Assembly (NCBI RefSeq): GCF_002150685.1
Contig: NZ_MSSW01000050.1
Location: forward strand, 1 to 64,000
Source of the DNA: Algoriphagus antarcticus
Lineage (GTDB): Bacteria > Bacteroidota > Bacteroidia > Cytophagales > Cyclobacteriaceae
Direction of reading: 5' to 3'
Length of the DNA stretch: 64,000 nucleotides
The position numbers were made by a program, and so were the translations under genes. The notes under the pieces are model-generated. The model was not told the origin of the DNA. It did no database searches and saw only the letters and a program-made list of their open reading frames with translations. Position 1 is the first letter of the stretch. Every line of letters begins with the position of its first letter. Positions 25,131 through 33,993 of the stretch are shown here, one piece after another.

Positions 25131-26063
25131 ATGTTCCCTCGTCTTAATCTTAGAATTCTTTACAATCTCTTCCTCTTCTCCTAATTCCTTCGAAAACGAA
25201 TTCAAATCTGGCTGCCCAGCATTTACCCAAGCAGTAAACCAAAAATCTGCGATCATCTTAATGGATTTCTTCATTTGACGCTCGATTTGGCTATTCAAAG
25301 CTGTAGCATAAGCTTCTGTGAATTCCCGGGAATACACTCGGACGGTTAGATTGTTCCTCTCCTCATAGCTAAACTTTTGATCGGGAGAGAAACTTTTCGT
25401 CAGTTCCCTTTCAATAGATAAAACACTGTCAACTTGGGAATGAGCTGCTGCCACTGCATCCCAGATAGCCAACTGAGGCTTTTCCACATAGTCCGCCTGC
25501 CCGACCCAAAGTGCATAATCTTTTGCCTGAAGCTCAGGAACACGGCTTTCCCAGAATCCATGAATCCCAACTTGGTTTGTAAGCTGTCCATTATAATTTA
25601 CGGTCGTGTGAAGTGGGACATTCAGATCGCCCAGGTAATGCCCCAAGTCGGCAGAAAGTCGCAGAATAGCAGCAGAATTTTTAGCTTCAAAAGCTTTTGT
25701 GAGGTTTAGAAAAGTGAAATATGCAGACCAAGGCCCAATTCCATTCAATCTTAAGCTGTCTTCAGTAAATTTTTCTACGGCCTCATTCCAATATTTTGGA
25801 AGAATCTGCAATGCAGAATCCCCATAATAATCCAAATCTATGTAGTGCTTCTCAGCTTCGCCTTCTACGGCATATCTTCTGCGGTCAGGGTTTACGGCAT
25901 TTTCAGTAATGTATTGGACTTGAGGTTTATAAAAGCCAATCATTTCCTCGGGAAGGGAAAAAACTGCCAGTCGATTAATTAATGAATGTGCATAGAAACC
26001 CCAAGCAAAAGGTGCCTCTGAAATCAAAAAGATGGGAATTATCCAGATTAGAAAATTTTTCAT
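25122..26063 (-). CDS. S1/P1-type zinc-dependent nuclease family, secreted
   Basis: 313 residues with a signal peptide (about 1-21, FLISEAPFAWG). Immediately after comes WGFYAHSLINRLAVF, where Trp and His match the N-terminal zinc-binding residues of the S1/P1 nuclease and phospholipase C superfamily. Further metal-ligand candidates are AVNPDRRR, HYIDLDYY, SADLGHYLGDLNVPLHTT and GIHGFWESRVPEL. It probably acts outside the cytoplasm on single-stranded nucleic acid or phosphoesters. The C-terminal 40 residues end in a charged tail. Confidence 0.82.
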   Translation of the reverse strand: MKNFLIWIIPIFLISEAPFAWGFYAHSLINRLAVFSLPEEMIGFYKPQVQYITENAVNPDRRRYAVEGEAEKHYIDLDYYGDSALQILPKYWNEAVEKFTEDSLRLNGIGPWSAYFTFLNLTKAFEAKNSAAILRLSADLGHYLGDLNVPLHTTVNYNGQLTNQVGIHGFWESRVPELQAKDYALWVGQADYVEKPQLAIWDAVAAAHSQVDSVLSIERELTKSFSPDQKFSYEERNNLTVRVYSREFTEAYATALNSQIERQMKKSIKMIADFWFTAWVNAGQPDLNSFSKELGEEEEIVKNSKIKTREHDH

Positions 26064-26192
26064 ACTTAAAAATAATCAAAAACTTTGTCAGGTATATGCG
26101 TGGATAAAAGGTATATTTGCAGCCGTAAGGGGTATTTATCAAAATTATTGAATTTGAAAAAGGCTTGCAGTAATAGGAATGTTTGAAATTCC

Positions 26193-26224
26193 TTTGGCAG
26201 AATTAATAAATTACAATAACTTTG
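26193..26224 (+). promoter_or_regulatory. Promoter of rpsT
   Basis: TTTG (26193-26196), 20 bases, TAACTTTG (26217-26224): a full match to the Bacteroidota consensus, 52 bases upstream of the start codon. Confidence 0.7.
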
Positions 26225-26275
26225 CACTCCGATTCGGAATAGGCACACGTAAAGAAATTCAATTATAATTAAGAT

Positions 26276-26530
26276 ATGGCAAATCACAAATCAGCTCTGA
26301 AGAGAATTCGTGCAAACGAAGCTAAGCGTTTGAGAAACAGATATCAGGCTAAAACAACCAGAACTTTCATCAAAAGATTGAAAGCTACTACTGACAAAGT
26401 GGAGGCTTCTGAGCTTTACAAGAAAGTATCTTCTATGTTGGACAAGTTGGCTAAGAAGAATGTGATTCACAAAAACAACGCAAGTAACAAAAAATCAAGA
26501 TTGGCCAGGTTCGTTTCGGCTCTAGCTTAA
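26276..26530 (+). CDS. rpsT: 30S ribosomal protein S20
   Basis: 84 residues, very basic and helical, opening with MANHKSALKRIRANEAKRLR and ending in NKKSRLARFVSAL, the standard S20 pattern. Single-gene unit with its own promoter and terminator. Confidence 0.97.
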   Translation: MANHKSALKRIRANEAKRLRNRYQAKTTRTFIKRLKATTDKVEASELYKKVSSMLDKLAKKNVIHKNNASNKKSRLARFVSALA

Positions 26531-26552
26531 TCCTTTGAGATTTTATTTCTCT

Positions 26553-26579
26553 AAAACCCTGCTAGACAGGGTTTTTTTT
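26553..26579 (+). terminator. Intrinsic terminator after rpsT
   Basis: AAAACCCTG (26553-26561) pairs with CAGGGTTTT (26667 would be out of range; the arm is 26567-26575), loop CTAGA, then a T tract. Confidence 0.9.
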
Positions 26580-26626
26580 GTGCTCTGAAGTAATTAGATT
26601 CATAGATCATTTTTTAATTGAACGCT

Positions 26627-27322
26627 ATGGATATTTACTCCTCTATCAAAATTTCCCAGTTGGCCGAAGAAGATCGTCCACGTGAAAAACTTCTTCTCAA
26701 AGGTAAATCTGCTCTGACTGACGCAGAACTCATCGCCATATTGATTGGCTCAGGAACGCCGTCAGTGAGCGCGGTGGATCTATCTAAATATATCCTTGCG
26801 GAGGCGAATTATGACCTTCGTGCACTGGCAAAGATGTCTATTCAAGATCTTAAGAAATTCAAGGGAATAGGCGAGGCCAAAGCGATTTCTATTATTGCTG
26901 CGATGGAGCTTGGGAGACGACGAAAAGATTCGGAGCCTGTAGCTAAGCCAACAATCACCTGTTCGCAGGAGATTTACGATCTGATGCGGCCAGAATTGCT
27001 TGATGAACAAGTGGAGCATTTTTATTTAATTCTACTTAATCGAGGTAATAGAGTTATAAAAAAGCATTTGGTGTCTCAGGGTGGTACAGCGGGTACAATT
27101 GTAGATACCAAGATTGTGTTCAAAATTGCCTTAGAGTATCTCGCTCAGTCGATTATCCTAATTCACAATCATCCGAGCGGGAATGCAACCCCTTCCGAGC
27201 AAGACAAGCGACTTACGCATCGGCTAGTGAAAGTAGGTCGGGAATTGGATTTGCCGGTGTTAGACCATGTGATTTTTACAGATAGTGGCTACTTTAGCTT
27301 CGCCGATGACGGCATACTGTGA
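26627..27322 (+). CDS. radC: RadC-family JAB/MPN protein
   Basis: 231 residues. An N-terminal UPF0758 helix-hairpin-helix region (LTDAELIAILIGSGT, FKGIGEAKAISIIAAMELG) is followed by a JAMM domain with HNHPSGNATPSEQD (His180, His182, Ser, Asp193), all metal ligands present. The name comes from an old DNA-repair assignment that has been withdrawn; the real role is unclear. The start at 26627 is chosen over a TTG at 26618. Confidence 0.93.
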   Translation: MDIYSSIKISQLAEEDRPREKLLLKGKSALTDAELIAILIGSGTPSVSAVDLSKYILAEANYDLRALAKMSIQDLKKFKGIGEAKAISIIAAMELGRRRKDSEPVAKPTITCSQEIYDLMRPELLDEQVEHFYLILLNRGNRVIKKHLVSQGGTAGTIVDTKIVFKIALEYLAQSIILIHNHPSGNATPSEQDKRLTHRLVKVGRELDLPVLDHVIFTDSGYFSFADDGIL

Positions 27323-27327
27323 TTATT

Positions 27328-27477
27328 TGAAATCGAGCAAGAGGCGCGGGGTATGCAAAGGAATGTCCTGATAAGAATATCGGGACAACCAAGCGAGATT
27401 CTCCCGAACCAAAATTGCCTAAATCAGACAGATTTGGACAGGCTATCTGACCATTAAAAATCAATTATCAATAGATG
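27328..27477 (+). promoter_or_regulatory. Candidate structured 5' leader, copy A (before DUF1684 gene)
   Basis: TGAAATCGAGCA (27328-27339) and AGCGAGATT (27392-27400) can form AAUC/GAUU and GC/GC pairs around tandem GA/GA. The insert holds a strong 9-base-pair hairpin (27365-27386, GTCCTGATA/TATCGGGAC). This copy has about 41 extra bases between GCGAGATT and the start region. The end reads TATCTGACC...AATAGATGAAAA, where AUCU could pair with AGAU covering the start codon. Confidence 0.6.
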
Positions 27478-28092
27478 AAAAACAATACGATTATAATTCT
27501 GATTATCTCCGTGGTGGTTTTGACTGCGGTTGTTTATACGTTGACAGCGACTGAAAGTCCCGAAGATTACATCGAAAAGATCGAGGCTGAACGCGAAAGA
27601 CAATTTAAATTCATTCGATTCAACTTCGAGTCACCTTTGACAGATGCACAGAAGCAATCCTTTTCTAAGTTAAATTTTTACCCAATCGATCCGAATTACA
27701 AAGTAAAGGCTCGTATGGTGACAATAGAGGATAGAAAGGTAAGAGAAGTACCTCTCACCGATGGCACAAAGGAAAAATATATAGAACATTCCTGGGCGGA
27801 GTTTGAGTTGAACGGCAAGCCGCAGAAGCTATTACTTCTCCAAGCGATGAATGAACCGGATATGAGGAATTTCTTTTTGGCATTTGCAGATGAGACCAGT
27901 GCTGCGGAGACATACGGCGGAGGTAGATATATCAACGCTCGCCAAGACGGCAAAAACAGCATAACCATTGATTTCAATATGGCTTACAATCCCTACTGTG
28001 CTTACAATCCAGATTATGGCTGCCCGCTTCCTCCAAAGGAAAATTTATTAGACATCCCCATTCCTGTGGGTGAGAAAAATTACGAGAAATAG
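27475..28092 (+). CDS. DUF1684 protein, membrane-anchored or exported
   Basis: 205 residues with a hydrophobic N-terminal segment (about 5-24) that is either a signal anchor or a signal peptide. The C-terminal part is DUF1684-like: GGGRYINARQDG, TIDFNMAYNPYCAYNP and DYGCPLPPKENLLDIPIPVG, the last with the conserved Cys-containing 'CPLPPxEN' motif. Function unknown. Its start codon is preceded by copy A of the structured leader, and a terminator follows at 28145. Confidence 0.85.
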   Translation: MKNNTIIILIISVVVLTAVVYTLTATESPEDYIEKIEAERERQFKFIRFNFESPLTDAQKQSFSKLNFYPIDPNYKVKARMVTIEDRKVREVPLTDGTKEKYIEHSWAEFELNGKPQKLLLLQAMNEPDMRNFFLAFADETSAAETYGGGRYINARQDGKNSITIDFNMAYNPYCAYNPDYGCPLPPKENLLDIPIPVGEKNYEK

Positions 28093-28144
28093 CCTTTCTG
28101 CCTAGCTCAAATCTCTTAAATTTGTGCTCATTATTGAATAAAAT

Positions 28145-28168
28145 GGGGTTTTCGAACCTCTTTTGTTT
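28145..28168 (+). terminator. Likely terminator after the DUF1684 gene
   Basis: GGGGTT-TTCG-AACCTC hairpin with a UUCG tetraloop, then TTTTGTTT. Confidence 0.65.
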
Positions 28169-28211
28169 AGTACGCAGATCAATTTGGATTTGCTTTATTA
28201 TGAATAACTGA

Positions 28212-28304
28212 TGAAATCGAGCGCGACGAAAGCAAAGTACAAAGGGACGGTTAAAAATCCTGCGAGATTCCATCTGACCTTTGAAAATCAAAAATAAACA
28301 GATG
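28212..28304 (+). promoter_or_regulatory. Candidate structured 5' leader, copy B (before pheT)
   Basis: TGAAATCGAGC (28212-28222) and GCGAGATT (28262-28269) frame a 39-base insert. CATCTG (28271-28276) is perfectly complementary to CAGATG (28299-28304), which contains the pheT start codon, so a helix hiding the AUG is possible. 32 bases separate GCGAGATT and AUG. Confidence 0.65.
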
Positions 28305-30716
28305 AAAATCTCAATCAATCGATTAAAAAAATATATCCCCCATACTGAATCGGCGGAGGAAATCGGCGCATTGCTGACTCAATCTGGCTTGGAGGTGGAA
28401 GGTTTAGAAGAATTTGTTTCTGTCAAAGGAGGGCTTGAAGGTATAGTGATTGGCGAAGTGTTGACTTGTGAAAAGCATCCCGACGCAGATAAACTGAGTT
28501 TGACTACTGTCGATATCGGTGGAGAGTCTCCTTCACAGATTGTTTGCGGAGCGCCAAATGTAGCTCAAGGCCAAAAAGTGTTGGTGGCGACCGTTGGAGC
28601 CACACTCTATCCTTCCGAAGGTGACTCTTTCCAAATCAAAAAAGCTAAGATTCGAGGTGAGGTTTCCGAAGGAATGATCTGTGCTGAGGATGAGTTGGGA
28701 CTTGGGTCTAGCCATGCTGGTATTATGGTATTGGATACGGATTTGCCAAATGGTACGTCAGCTTCTAAATTCATTGAAGTAGATCAAGATCAGGTTTTGG
28801 AAATCGGACTGACTCCAAACCGAGCTGATGCAGCTTCTCACTTGGGAGTTGCACGTGATTTAAAGGCACTTCTGGGAAGAAATTTGGTGATCGACACTGC
28901 ACCTGAATTGAACCTAGAGGCTTCTGGCCCGGCTATTCAAGTGGAAGTAGAAAATTCCACTGATTGCCCACGCTATGCAGGTGTGGTTGTCTCGGATTTG
29001 AAAGTTGGCCCTTCTCCGACTTGGCTGCAGAATTTTTTGATAGCATTGGACCTGGAGCCTATAAATAATGTAGTGGATATCACCAATTTCATTTTGCATG
29101 ATCTGGGTCAGCCGCTTCATGCATTTGATACTGCAAAAATTTCCGAAGGGAAAATCATCGTAGGCAAGCTTTCAAAGGATTCCAAGTTTGTGACATTGGA
29201 CGGGAAAGAGCGTAAGCTTTCTGGCGAGGAGTTGATGATCAAAGATCCAAAAGGAGGGCTTTGTATCGCTGGCGTTTTTGGCGGCGTCGATTCTGGCGTT
29301 TCTGAAGACACTACTTCCATCTTCTTGGAATCCGCTTATTTTTCCCCAGACATAATCAGAAAAGGAAGTCAATTTCATGGCTTGAAGACTGATGCATCTT
29401 TTCGTTTTGAAAGAGGAACTGACCCAAATATGCCTGTTTATGCGCTGAAAATGGCGGTTAAATTGTTGCAGGAAATCGCTGGCGGAAAAGTAAGTTCTGA
29501 GTTGATTGATATTTATCCGGAGCTGATTGCCGATTTTGTCATCGATGTGACTTACGGCCATATTAATCGACTGATCGGAAAGAAAATTGAGCCATCGCAG
29601 GTGAAATCAATTTTGGAAAGCCTCGAGATATCCGTTTCAAATGAAACGGCTGAAGGTTTTACTGCGACTGCCAAACCATACCGCGTGGATGTGACGCGTG
29701 AAGCAGATATCATCGAAGAGGTTTTGAGGATCTATGGCTTTCATAATGTGGAGCTTTCAGAAAATCTGAGAACGGATTATCTGGCTGAACATCCTGTGAA
29801 AGACCTGAATAAACTTCAGTACAGATTGACCGAGATTTTGACTGGTCAGGGATACTACGAGATGATCACAAATAGTTTGACTAAGTCAAGTTATGCGGAG
29901 AAATCTGGATTCCTTGATCCAAAGGATAGCGTAGTCATCTACAACAAGCTCAGCGAGGACCTTGACGTGATGCGTCAAAGTCTGCTTTACTCTGGTCTGG
30001 AAGTATTGGCAAGGAATATCAACAGACGGCAGACCGATTTGAAATACTTCGAGTTTGGAACCGTTTATCATAAGGCTGCCGAAGGTTACGTGGAAAGCAG
30101 AAGACTTTCGCTTTTCCTTACGGGAAAGAAAACTGCTGAAAGCTGGTTAGAATCAGCCAAGGCATTCGCGTTTGCTGATATTTATTCTACAGTGGAAGGT
30201 ATTTTGGAGAAGCTGAATGTATCTCCAGGCGATCTTTCTATTGTAGAAAAAGCACCATTTGCTTATAACTTGAAAATCATGCTGGGACAGAAGGAGCTGG
30301 CAAGTATAGGTTTGCTGGATGATAGGATTTTGAAGCAAGCGGAAGTACGACAGGAAGTATGGTATGCCGACTTGAATTGGGATTTACTTTGCAAAAAAAC
30401 TTCTGGATTGAAGAAGTTTGAAGAGATCTCAAAATTCCCGGAAGTTCGTAGAGATCTTTCCTTGGTGATAGACAAAAATGTGAGCTATGATCAGGTGAAA
30501 TCTGTTGCTACGAAGTTTGGAGGAAAATTATTAAAAAGAATTGGAGTTTTTGATGTGTATCAAGGTGACAAAATTGACACTGGCAAAAAGGCCTATGCAT
30601 TAAGTTTTCACTTACAGGATCACGAAAATACACTGACCGATAAGGTAATTGATAAAACTATGAGTAAATTGATTCAAGCCTTTGAGAAAGAGGTTGGTGC
30701 TTTGATAAGAACATAG
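28302..30716 (+). CDS. pheT: Phenylalanine-tRNA ligase beta subunit
   Basis: Beta subunit of the alpha2-beta2 enzyme that charges tRNA-Phe and edits Tyr mischarging. 804 residues: N-terminal tRNA-binding OB fold (about 40-150, VIGEVLTCEKHPDADKLSLT), B3/B4 editing domain (about 205-390, NNVVDITNFILHDLGQPLHA), B5 (about 400-480), and C-terminal anticodon-binding FDX-ACB (about 710-804, FPEVRRDLSLVIDKNVSY). The start at 28302 is preferred to 28281 because it gives MKISINRLKKYI. pheS is not in the window. It is followed at once by a coiled-coil gene, zapA and rny. Confidence 0.97.
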   Translation: MKISINRLKKYIPHTESAEEIGALLTQSGLEVEGLEEFVSVKGGLEGIVIGEVLTCEKHPDADKLSLTTVDIGGESPSQIVCGAPNVAQGQKVLVATVGATLYPSEGDSFQIKKAKIRGEVSEGMICAEDELGLGSSHAGIMVLDTDLPNGTSASKFIEVDQDQVLEIGLTPNRADAASHLGVARDLKALLGRNLVIDTAPELNLEASGPAIQVEVENSTDCPRYAGVVVSDLKVGPSPTWLQNFLIALDLEPINNVVDITNFILHDLGQPLHAFDTAKISEGKIIVGKLSKDSKFVTLDGKERKLSGEELMIKDPKGGLCIAGVFGGVDSGVSEDTTSIFLESAYFSPDIIRKGSQFHGLKTDASFRFERGTDPNMPVYALKMAVKLLQEIAGGKVSSELIDIYPELIADFVIDVTYGHINRLIGKKIEPSQVKSILESLEISVSNETAEGFTATAKPYRVDVTREADIIEEVLRIYGFHNVELSENLRTDYLAEHPVKDLNKLQYRLTEILTGQGYYEMITNSLTKSSYAEKSGFLDPKDSVVIYNKLSEDLDVMRQSLLYSGLEVLARNINRRQTDLKYFEFGTVYHKAAEGYVESRRLSLFLTGKKTAESWLESAKAFAFADIYSTVEGILEKLNVSPGDLSIVEKAPFAYNLKIMLGQKELASIGLLDDRILKQAEVRQEVWYADLNWDLLCKKTSGLKKFEEISKFPEVRRDLSLVIDKNVSYDQVKSVATKFGGKLLKRIGVFDVYQGDKIDTGKKAYALSFHLQDHENTLTDKVIDKTMSKLIQAFEKEVGALIRT

Positions 30717-30718
30717 AA

Positions 30719-31003
30719 ATGATTCAAGAGGAACTGCAAAAATTAGAGAAACTAGCACTACAGGCTAGTAGTAAATTGCTTGAGATTGGTGAGGAGAATC
30801 AGCAATTGAAGCAAAAATTATCCGAAGTAAGTATTGCTTTAGATAAAAAAGAGCAGCAAATCGAACATTTTAAAAATAAAATTAAAATTAGTAACATTGT
30901 AGACAACCAACCGGTGAATCCGGAACAGTCAACTGAAATGAGTGACCTAATCAATAATTATATACAAGAAATCGATCATTTAATCACCTACTTATCCGAG
31001 TGA
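30719..31003 (+). CDS. Small coiled-coil protein, ZapB-like
   Basis: 94 residues, almost wholly coiled coil (about 2-60, many Gln/Glu/Lys heptads) with a second helix near the C-terminus. It starts 2 bases after pheT and ends 1 base before zapA, so the three are co-translated. Position next to zapA suggests a cell-division accessory role similar to ZapB, but this rests on context and coiled-coil nature only. Confidence 0.7.
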   Translation: MIQEELQKLEKLALQASSKLLEIGEENQQLKQKLSEVSIALDKKEQQIEHFKNKIKISNIVDNQPVNPEQSTEMSDLINNYIQEIDHLITYLSE

Positions 31004-31004
31004 T

Positions 31005-31292
31005 ATGGAGACAACACTTGCCATCAGACTAAAAATAGGGGATAGAGAATATCCTATGCGCGTGAAGATCGAGGACGAATCCAAGATCCGTCATGCTGGC
31101 AAGCTGATTAATGAAAAACTAAGAAAGTATAAAGAGGAATACGGACTGGACGATAACCAGGATTTGCTGGCGATGGTAGCCTTTGATTGCATGGTGGAAT
31201 CATTAGAAACCAGTCAAGTTAATACGGAAGATTCCGAGCATATAAAATCCAGTATTTCTCATATCAACGCCTTACTAGCAAAGGCTTTGTGA
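31005..31292 (+). CDS. zapA: Cell division protein ZapA
   Basis: 95 residues with the ZapA fold pattern: METTLAIRLKIGDREYPMRV strand pair, KIRHAGKLINEKLRKYKEEY helix and a C-terminal coiled coil starting near LLAMVAFDCMVE. ZapA bundles FtsZ filaments at midcell. It lies between a coiled-coil gene and rny, a standard Bacteroidota order. I see no 6S-RNA-like structure in the 67-base gap to rny. Confidence 0.9.
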   Translation: METTLAIRLKIGDREYPMRVKIEDESKIRHAGKLINEKLRKYKEEYGLDDNQDLLAMVAFDCMVESLETSQVNTEDSEHIKSSISHINALLAKAL

Positions 31293-31359
31293 TTATTCAT
31301 AACGCAAAATTCAGGTGATTTTTCAGATTCCCGAGGTTTAATTTATATCCAAAATACCT

Positions 31360-32925
31360 ATGGGAGACATATTATATATCGTCCTCGCAGCCCTAATTGG
31401 GACTGGTGCAGGAGCCGCTATTGCTGGCGCATTAATAAAAAATAAAAATGCTAAACTGGAGGAAGAAACTCGTGAGCGGGTAAAATCTATGCTCCGGGAA
31501 GCCGAGATCAACGCGGAATCTATAAAGAAGGATAGGATTCTAGAAGCAAAGGAAAAGTACCTCAAGCTAAAGTCTGAGTTTGATGAGGAGATGAGTAATA
31601 AGAAGAATATTATTCTCACCAATGAAAATAAGGTAAAGCAAAAAGAGCAGCAGGTTTCCAAAGAATTGGAGCAAGTGAAGAGAAAAGAGGCAGAAGTGGA
31701 CAGTAAGTCGGAGAATCTAAATGCGCAACTTCACTCAGTAAAAGTAAAAAAAGAGGAGCTAGATCGAGTGACTAATCAGCGAATAGCTGACCTGGAAAAA
31801 GTTGCTAACCTTACTCGTGAAGAAGCACGTGATCAATTGGTAACCATGCTTACTGAAGAAGCTAATTCCCGAGCATCTTCTCAGATCAAAGACATTCTCG
31901 ACGAAGCGAAACTGACTGCAACCAAGCAGGCAAAAAAGATCGTGTTGGATACTATTCAGCGTACAGCTACAGAGCATGCGGTAGAAAATTGCGTGTCAGT
32001 ATTCAATATCGAGAGTGACGATATTAAAGGCAAAATCATCGGTAGAGAAGGAAGGAATATCCGTGCGCTGGAAGCAGCAACCGGTGTGGAGATCGTCGTA
32101 GATGACACGCCTGAGGCAATCATCATTTCCGGTTTTGATCCGGTGAGAAGAGAGATCGCAAGACTTTCACTTCATAGATTGGTGCAGGATGGACGTATCC
32201 ACCCAGCTAGAATCGAAGAGGTCGTAGCCAAAACAGAAAAGAACATCGAGGAAGAAATCGTAGAAATCGGAGAGAGAACGTGTATAGATCTTGGTATACA
32301 TGGACTTCATCCTGAGTTGATCAGAATGGTGGGACGTATGAGATATAGATCGTCTTATGGTCAGAATCTGCTTCAGCACTCTAGAGAAGTAGCCAAGCTT
32401 TGTGCTACTATGGCTGCCGAAATGGGACTGAATGCGAAGATGGCTAAGCGTGCAGGTTTACTTCACGATATCGGAAAAGTATGGCATGAAGAGCAAGAAC
32501 TTCCACACGCAATCTTAGGTATGGAGCTTGCGAAGCGATACAAAGAGCATCCAGAGATTTGCAATGCTATCGGAGCTCACCACGATGAAATTGAGATGAC
32601 TACTATGATCTCACCGATTGTGCAGGCTTCGGATGCGATATCAGGCGCGAGACCAGGTGCAAGACGTGAAGTGATGGATAGTTACATCAAACGTTTGAAA
32701 GACCTTGAGGAGCTAGCTTTAGCTTTTGATGGAGTGAACAAATGCTTTGCTATGCAGGCAGGCCGTGAACTCCGCGTGTTGGTGGATGCTGATAATGTAG
32801 ATGATGCTACCGCAGGTAAGCTTTCTTTTGATATTTCTCAGAAAATAGAGAAGGAAATGCAGTATCCCGGGCAGATCAAAATCACTGTAATTCGTGAAAT
32901 GCGATCTGTAAATTACGCTAGATAA
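31360..32925 (+). CDS. rny: Ribonuclease Y
   Basis: Membrane-anchored endoribonuclease that starts mRNA decay. 521 residues: N-terminal membrane helix (about 4-25, rich in Ala/Gly), long coiled coil (about 30-195), KH domain (about 210-275, [19 protein letters not shown]), HD domain (about 335-430, [24 protein letters not shown] with the catalytic His-Asp) and a conserved C-terminus. The last 45 bases of the gene are repeated with some changes 240 bases downstream. Confidence 0.97.
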   Translation: MGDILYIVLAALIGTGAGAAIAGALIKNKNAKLEEETRERVKSMLREAEINAESIKKDRILEAKEKYLKLKSEFDEEMSNKKNIILTNENKVKQKEQQVSKELEQVKRKEAEVDSKSENLNAQLHSVKVKKEELDRVTNQRIADLEKVANLTREEARDQLVTMLTEEANSRASSQIKDILDEAKLTATKQAKKIVLDTIQRTATEHAVENCVSVFNIESDDIKGKIIGREGRNIRALEAATGVEIVVDDTPEAIIISGFDPVRREIARLSLHRLVQDGRIHPARIEEVVAKTEKNIEEEIVEIGERTCIDLGIHGLHPELIRMVGRMRYRSSYGQNLLQHSREVAKLCATMAAEMGLNAKMAKRAGLLHDIGKVWHEEQELPHAILGMELAKRYKEHPEICNAIGAHHDEIEMTTMISPIVQASDAISGARPGARREVMDSYIKRLKDLEELALAFDGVNKCFAMQAGRELRVLVDADNVDDATAGKLSFDISQKIEKEMQYPGQIKITVIREMRSVNYAR

Positions 32926-33007
32926 AAGGGCGAAGGAAGACAGAAGACGGAAGACCGAAGTAGCGAACATCAACTAGGCGATTGGTCTATGTTTTGACTT
33001 ATAAATC

Positions 33008-33047
33008 AAATGGCAGTTACTGAAAAGCAGCTGTCATTTTTCATTTT
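33008..33047 (+). terminator. Probable terminator of the pheT-zapA-rny unit
   Basis: AAATGGCAG (from 33008) pairs with CTGTCATTT (about 33031-33039), followed by a T-rich tract. Confidence 0.6.
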
Positions 33048-33053
33048 ATCTGG

Positions 33054-33117
33054 TCACCGTGGTCTGTGTCTCACAGACCAATTACAGTTTAGGTCTGTGG
33101 GATACAGACCACGGTGA
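33054..33117. repeat. Large palindromic element after rny
   Basis: Two 26-base arms (33054-33079 and 33092-33117) are complementary except at two positions, both G-U compatible in RNA, around a 12-base loop. Each arm is itself a smaller dyad (GGTCTGTG...CACAGACC). Looks like a REP/MITE-type element. Confidence 0.8.
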
Positions 33118-33120
33118 GAA

Positions 33121-33165
33121 ATCACATTAATTCGTGAAATCACATCTTTGAATTACGCTAGATAA
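33121..33165 (+). repeat. Degenerate copy of the rny 3' end
   Basis: 38 of 45 bases match 32881-32925, including the stop codon, at an offset of exactly 240 bases. It would encode ITLIREITSLNYAR, against [14 protein letters not shown] in rny. Confidence 0.8.
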
Positions 33166-33228
33166 CTTAGCCATTAATTCTTATTTTGATAGTATTTACT
33201 GACTATTAGCTGCTGTTTTTATTCGCCT

Positions 33229-33993
33229 ATGTTCTTACTTCATTCACTTTTACTTGCCATTTTCGAATGGCTCTCAGATGGAGTTAGCTATTTGAAAAGG
33301 CGAAAAATTACCAGTTCGGAAAAGACACTATTGCAAAACACTTTTCCATACTATCAGAGACTCAGTCAAAAACATAAAGATGAGTTTGTGGAAAAATTGG
33401 AAATGGTCTTGAGTTCCAAATCGTTTATCGGTAGGGAAGGTATTAGAATTGTCACTCCAGAGATGAAAATACTCATTGGAGCAACTATCGTGATGGTGAC
33501 CTTTGGGTGGAATGATCTGCGCTTGCCTCATTTCAGTAAGATATTAATCTATCCAGACACTTATTACAGCACCATTTCAAAGCAATACCATCGAGGAGAA
33601 GTCAATCCAAGGCACGGGATCATAGTAATCTCTTGGAGCTGTTTTTTGGATGGAATGAACAATGAAAATGATGGGGTAAATCTTGGAATCCACGAAGTAG
33701 CACATGCCTTGAAACTAGAAAATCAGATTTACTACAATGAGGAAAGTGAGTTCTTCAACCCTGACGTTTATAACTCCTTTCAGCAATTGGCGAATGTGGA
33801 GATAGATAAAATTAAAGCCGGAAACCTGACCGTGTTTCGGTCAAGTGGAGGTTTAAATGACGATGAGTTTTTTGCTGTGGCATTGGAGACTTTCTTCGAA
33901 AAGCCGCATGAATTTTTTCAGTATAACCCTGAATTGTACGGAAACTTGGTTCGGCTGATGCGCCAAGATCCGCGAGTTTGGATCAGGAAATAA
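33229..33993 (+). CDS. MtfA-like zinc-dependent peptidase (M90 family)
   Basis: 254 residues with zinc-binding HEVAH at about 155-159 (LGIHEVAHALKLEN) and a distal Glu in FFAVALETFFEKPHEF, the pattern of MtfA. E. coli MtfA interacts with the Mlc repressor of glucose uptake; no such role is shown here. A hydrophobic N-terminal stretch (about 1-15) could be a membrane anchor. Its 3' end overlaps the convergent tagaturonate reductase gene by 11 bases. Confidence 0.85.
   Translation: MFLLHSLLLAIFEWLSDGVSYLKRRKITSSEKTLLQNTFPYYQRLSQKHKDEFVEKLEMVLSSKSFIGREGIRIVTPEMKILIGATIVMVTFGWNDLRLPHFSKILIYPDTYYSTISKQYHRGEVNPRHGIIVISWSCFLDGMNNENDGVNLGIHEVAHALKLENQIYYNEESEFFNPDVYNSFQQLANVEIDKIKAGNLTVFRSSGGLNDDEFFAVALETFFEKPHEFFQYNPELYGNLVRLMRQDPRVWIRK

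Larger units (their letters stand above)
32926..33228. other. Intergenic region with palindrome and copied rny tail
   Basis: In order: a short GAAGAC-type tandem repeat (32934-32959), a hairpin followed by T's that may terminate rny (about 33008-33047), a large palindrome (33054-33117) and a degenerate copy of the rny 3' end (33121-33165). No gene seen. Confidence 0.65.

Noticed and set aside
31293..31359. 6S RNA in the zapA-rny gap
   Set aside because: 6S RNA often follows zapA in other phyla, but this gap is only 67 bases and shows no long bulged hairpin.
33229..33993. MtfA-like peptidase as a regulator of the uronate locus
   Set aside because: It is convergent with the locus and overlaps only at the 3' end; nothing in the sequence links it functionally.
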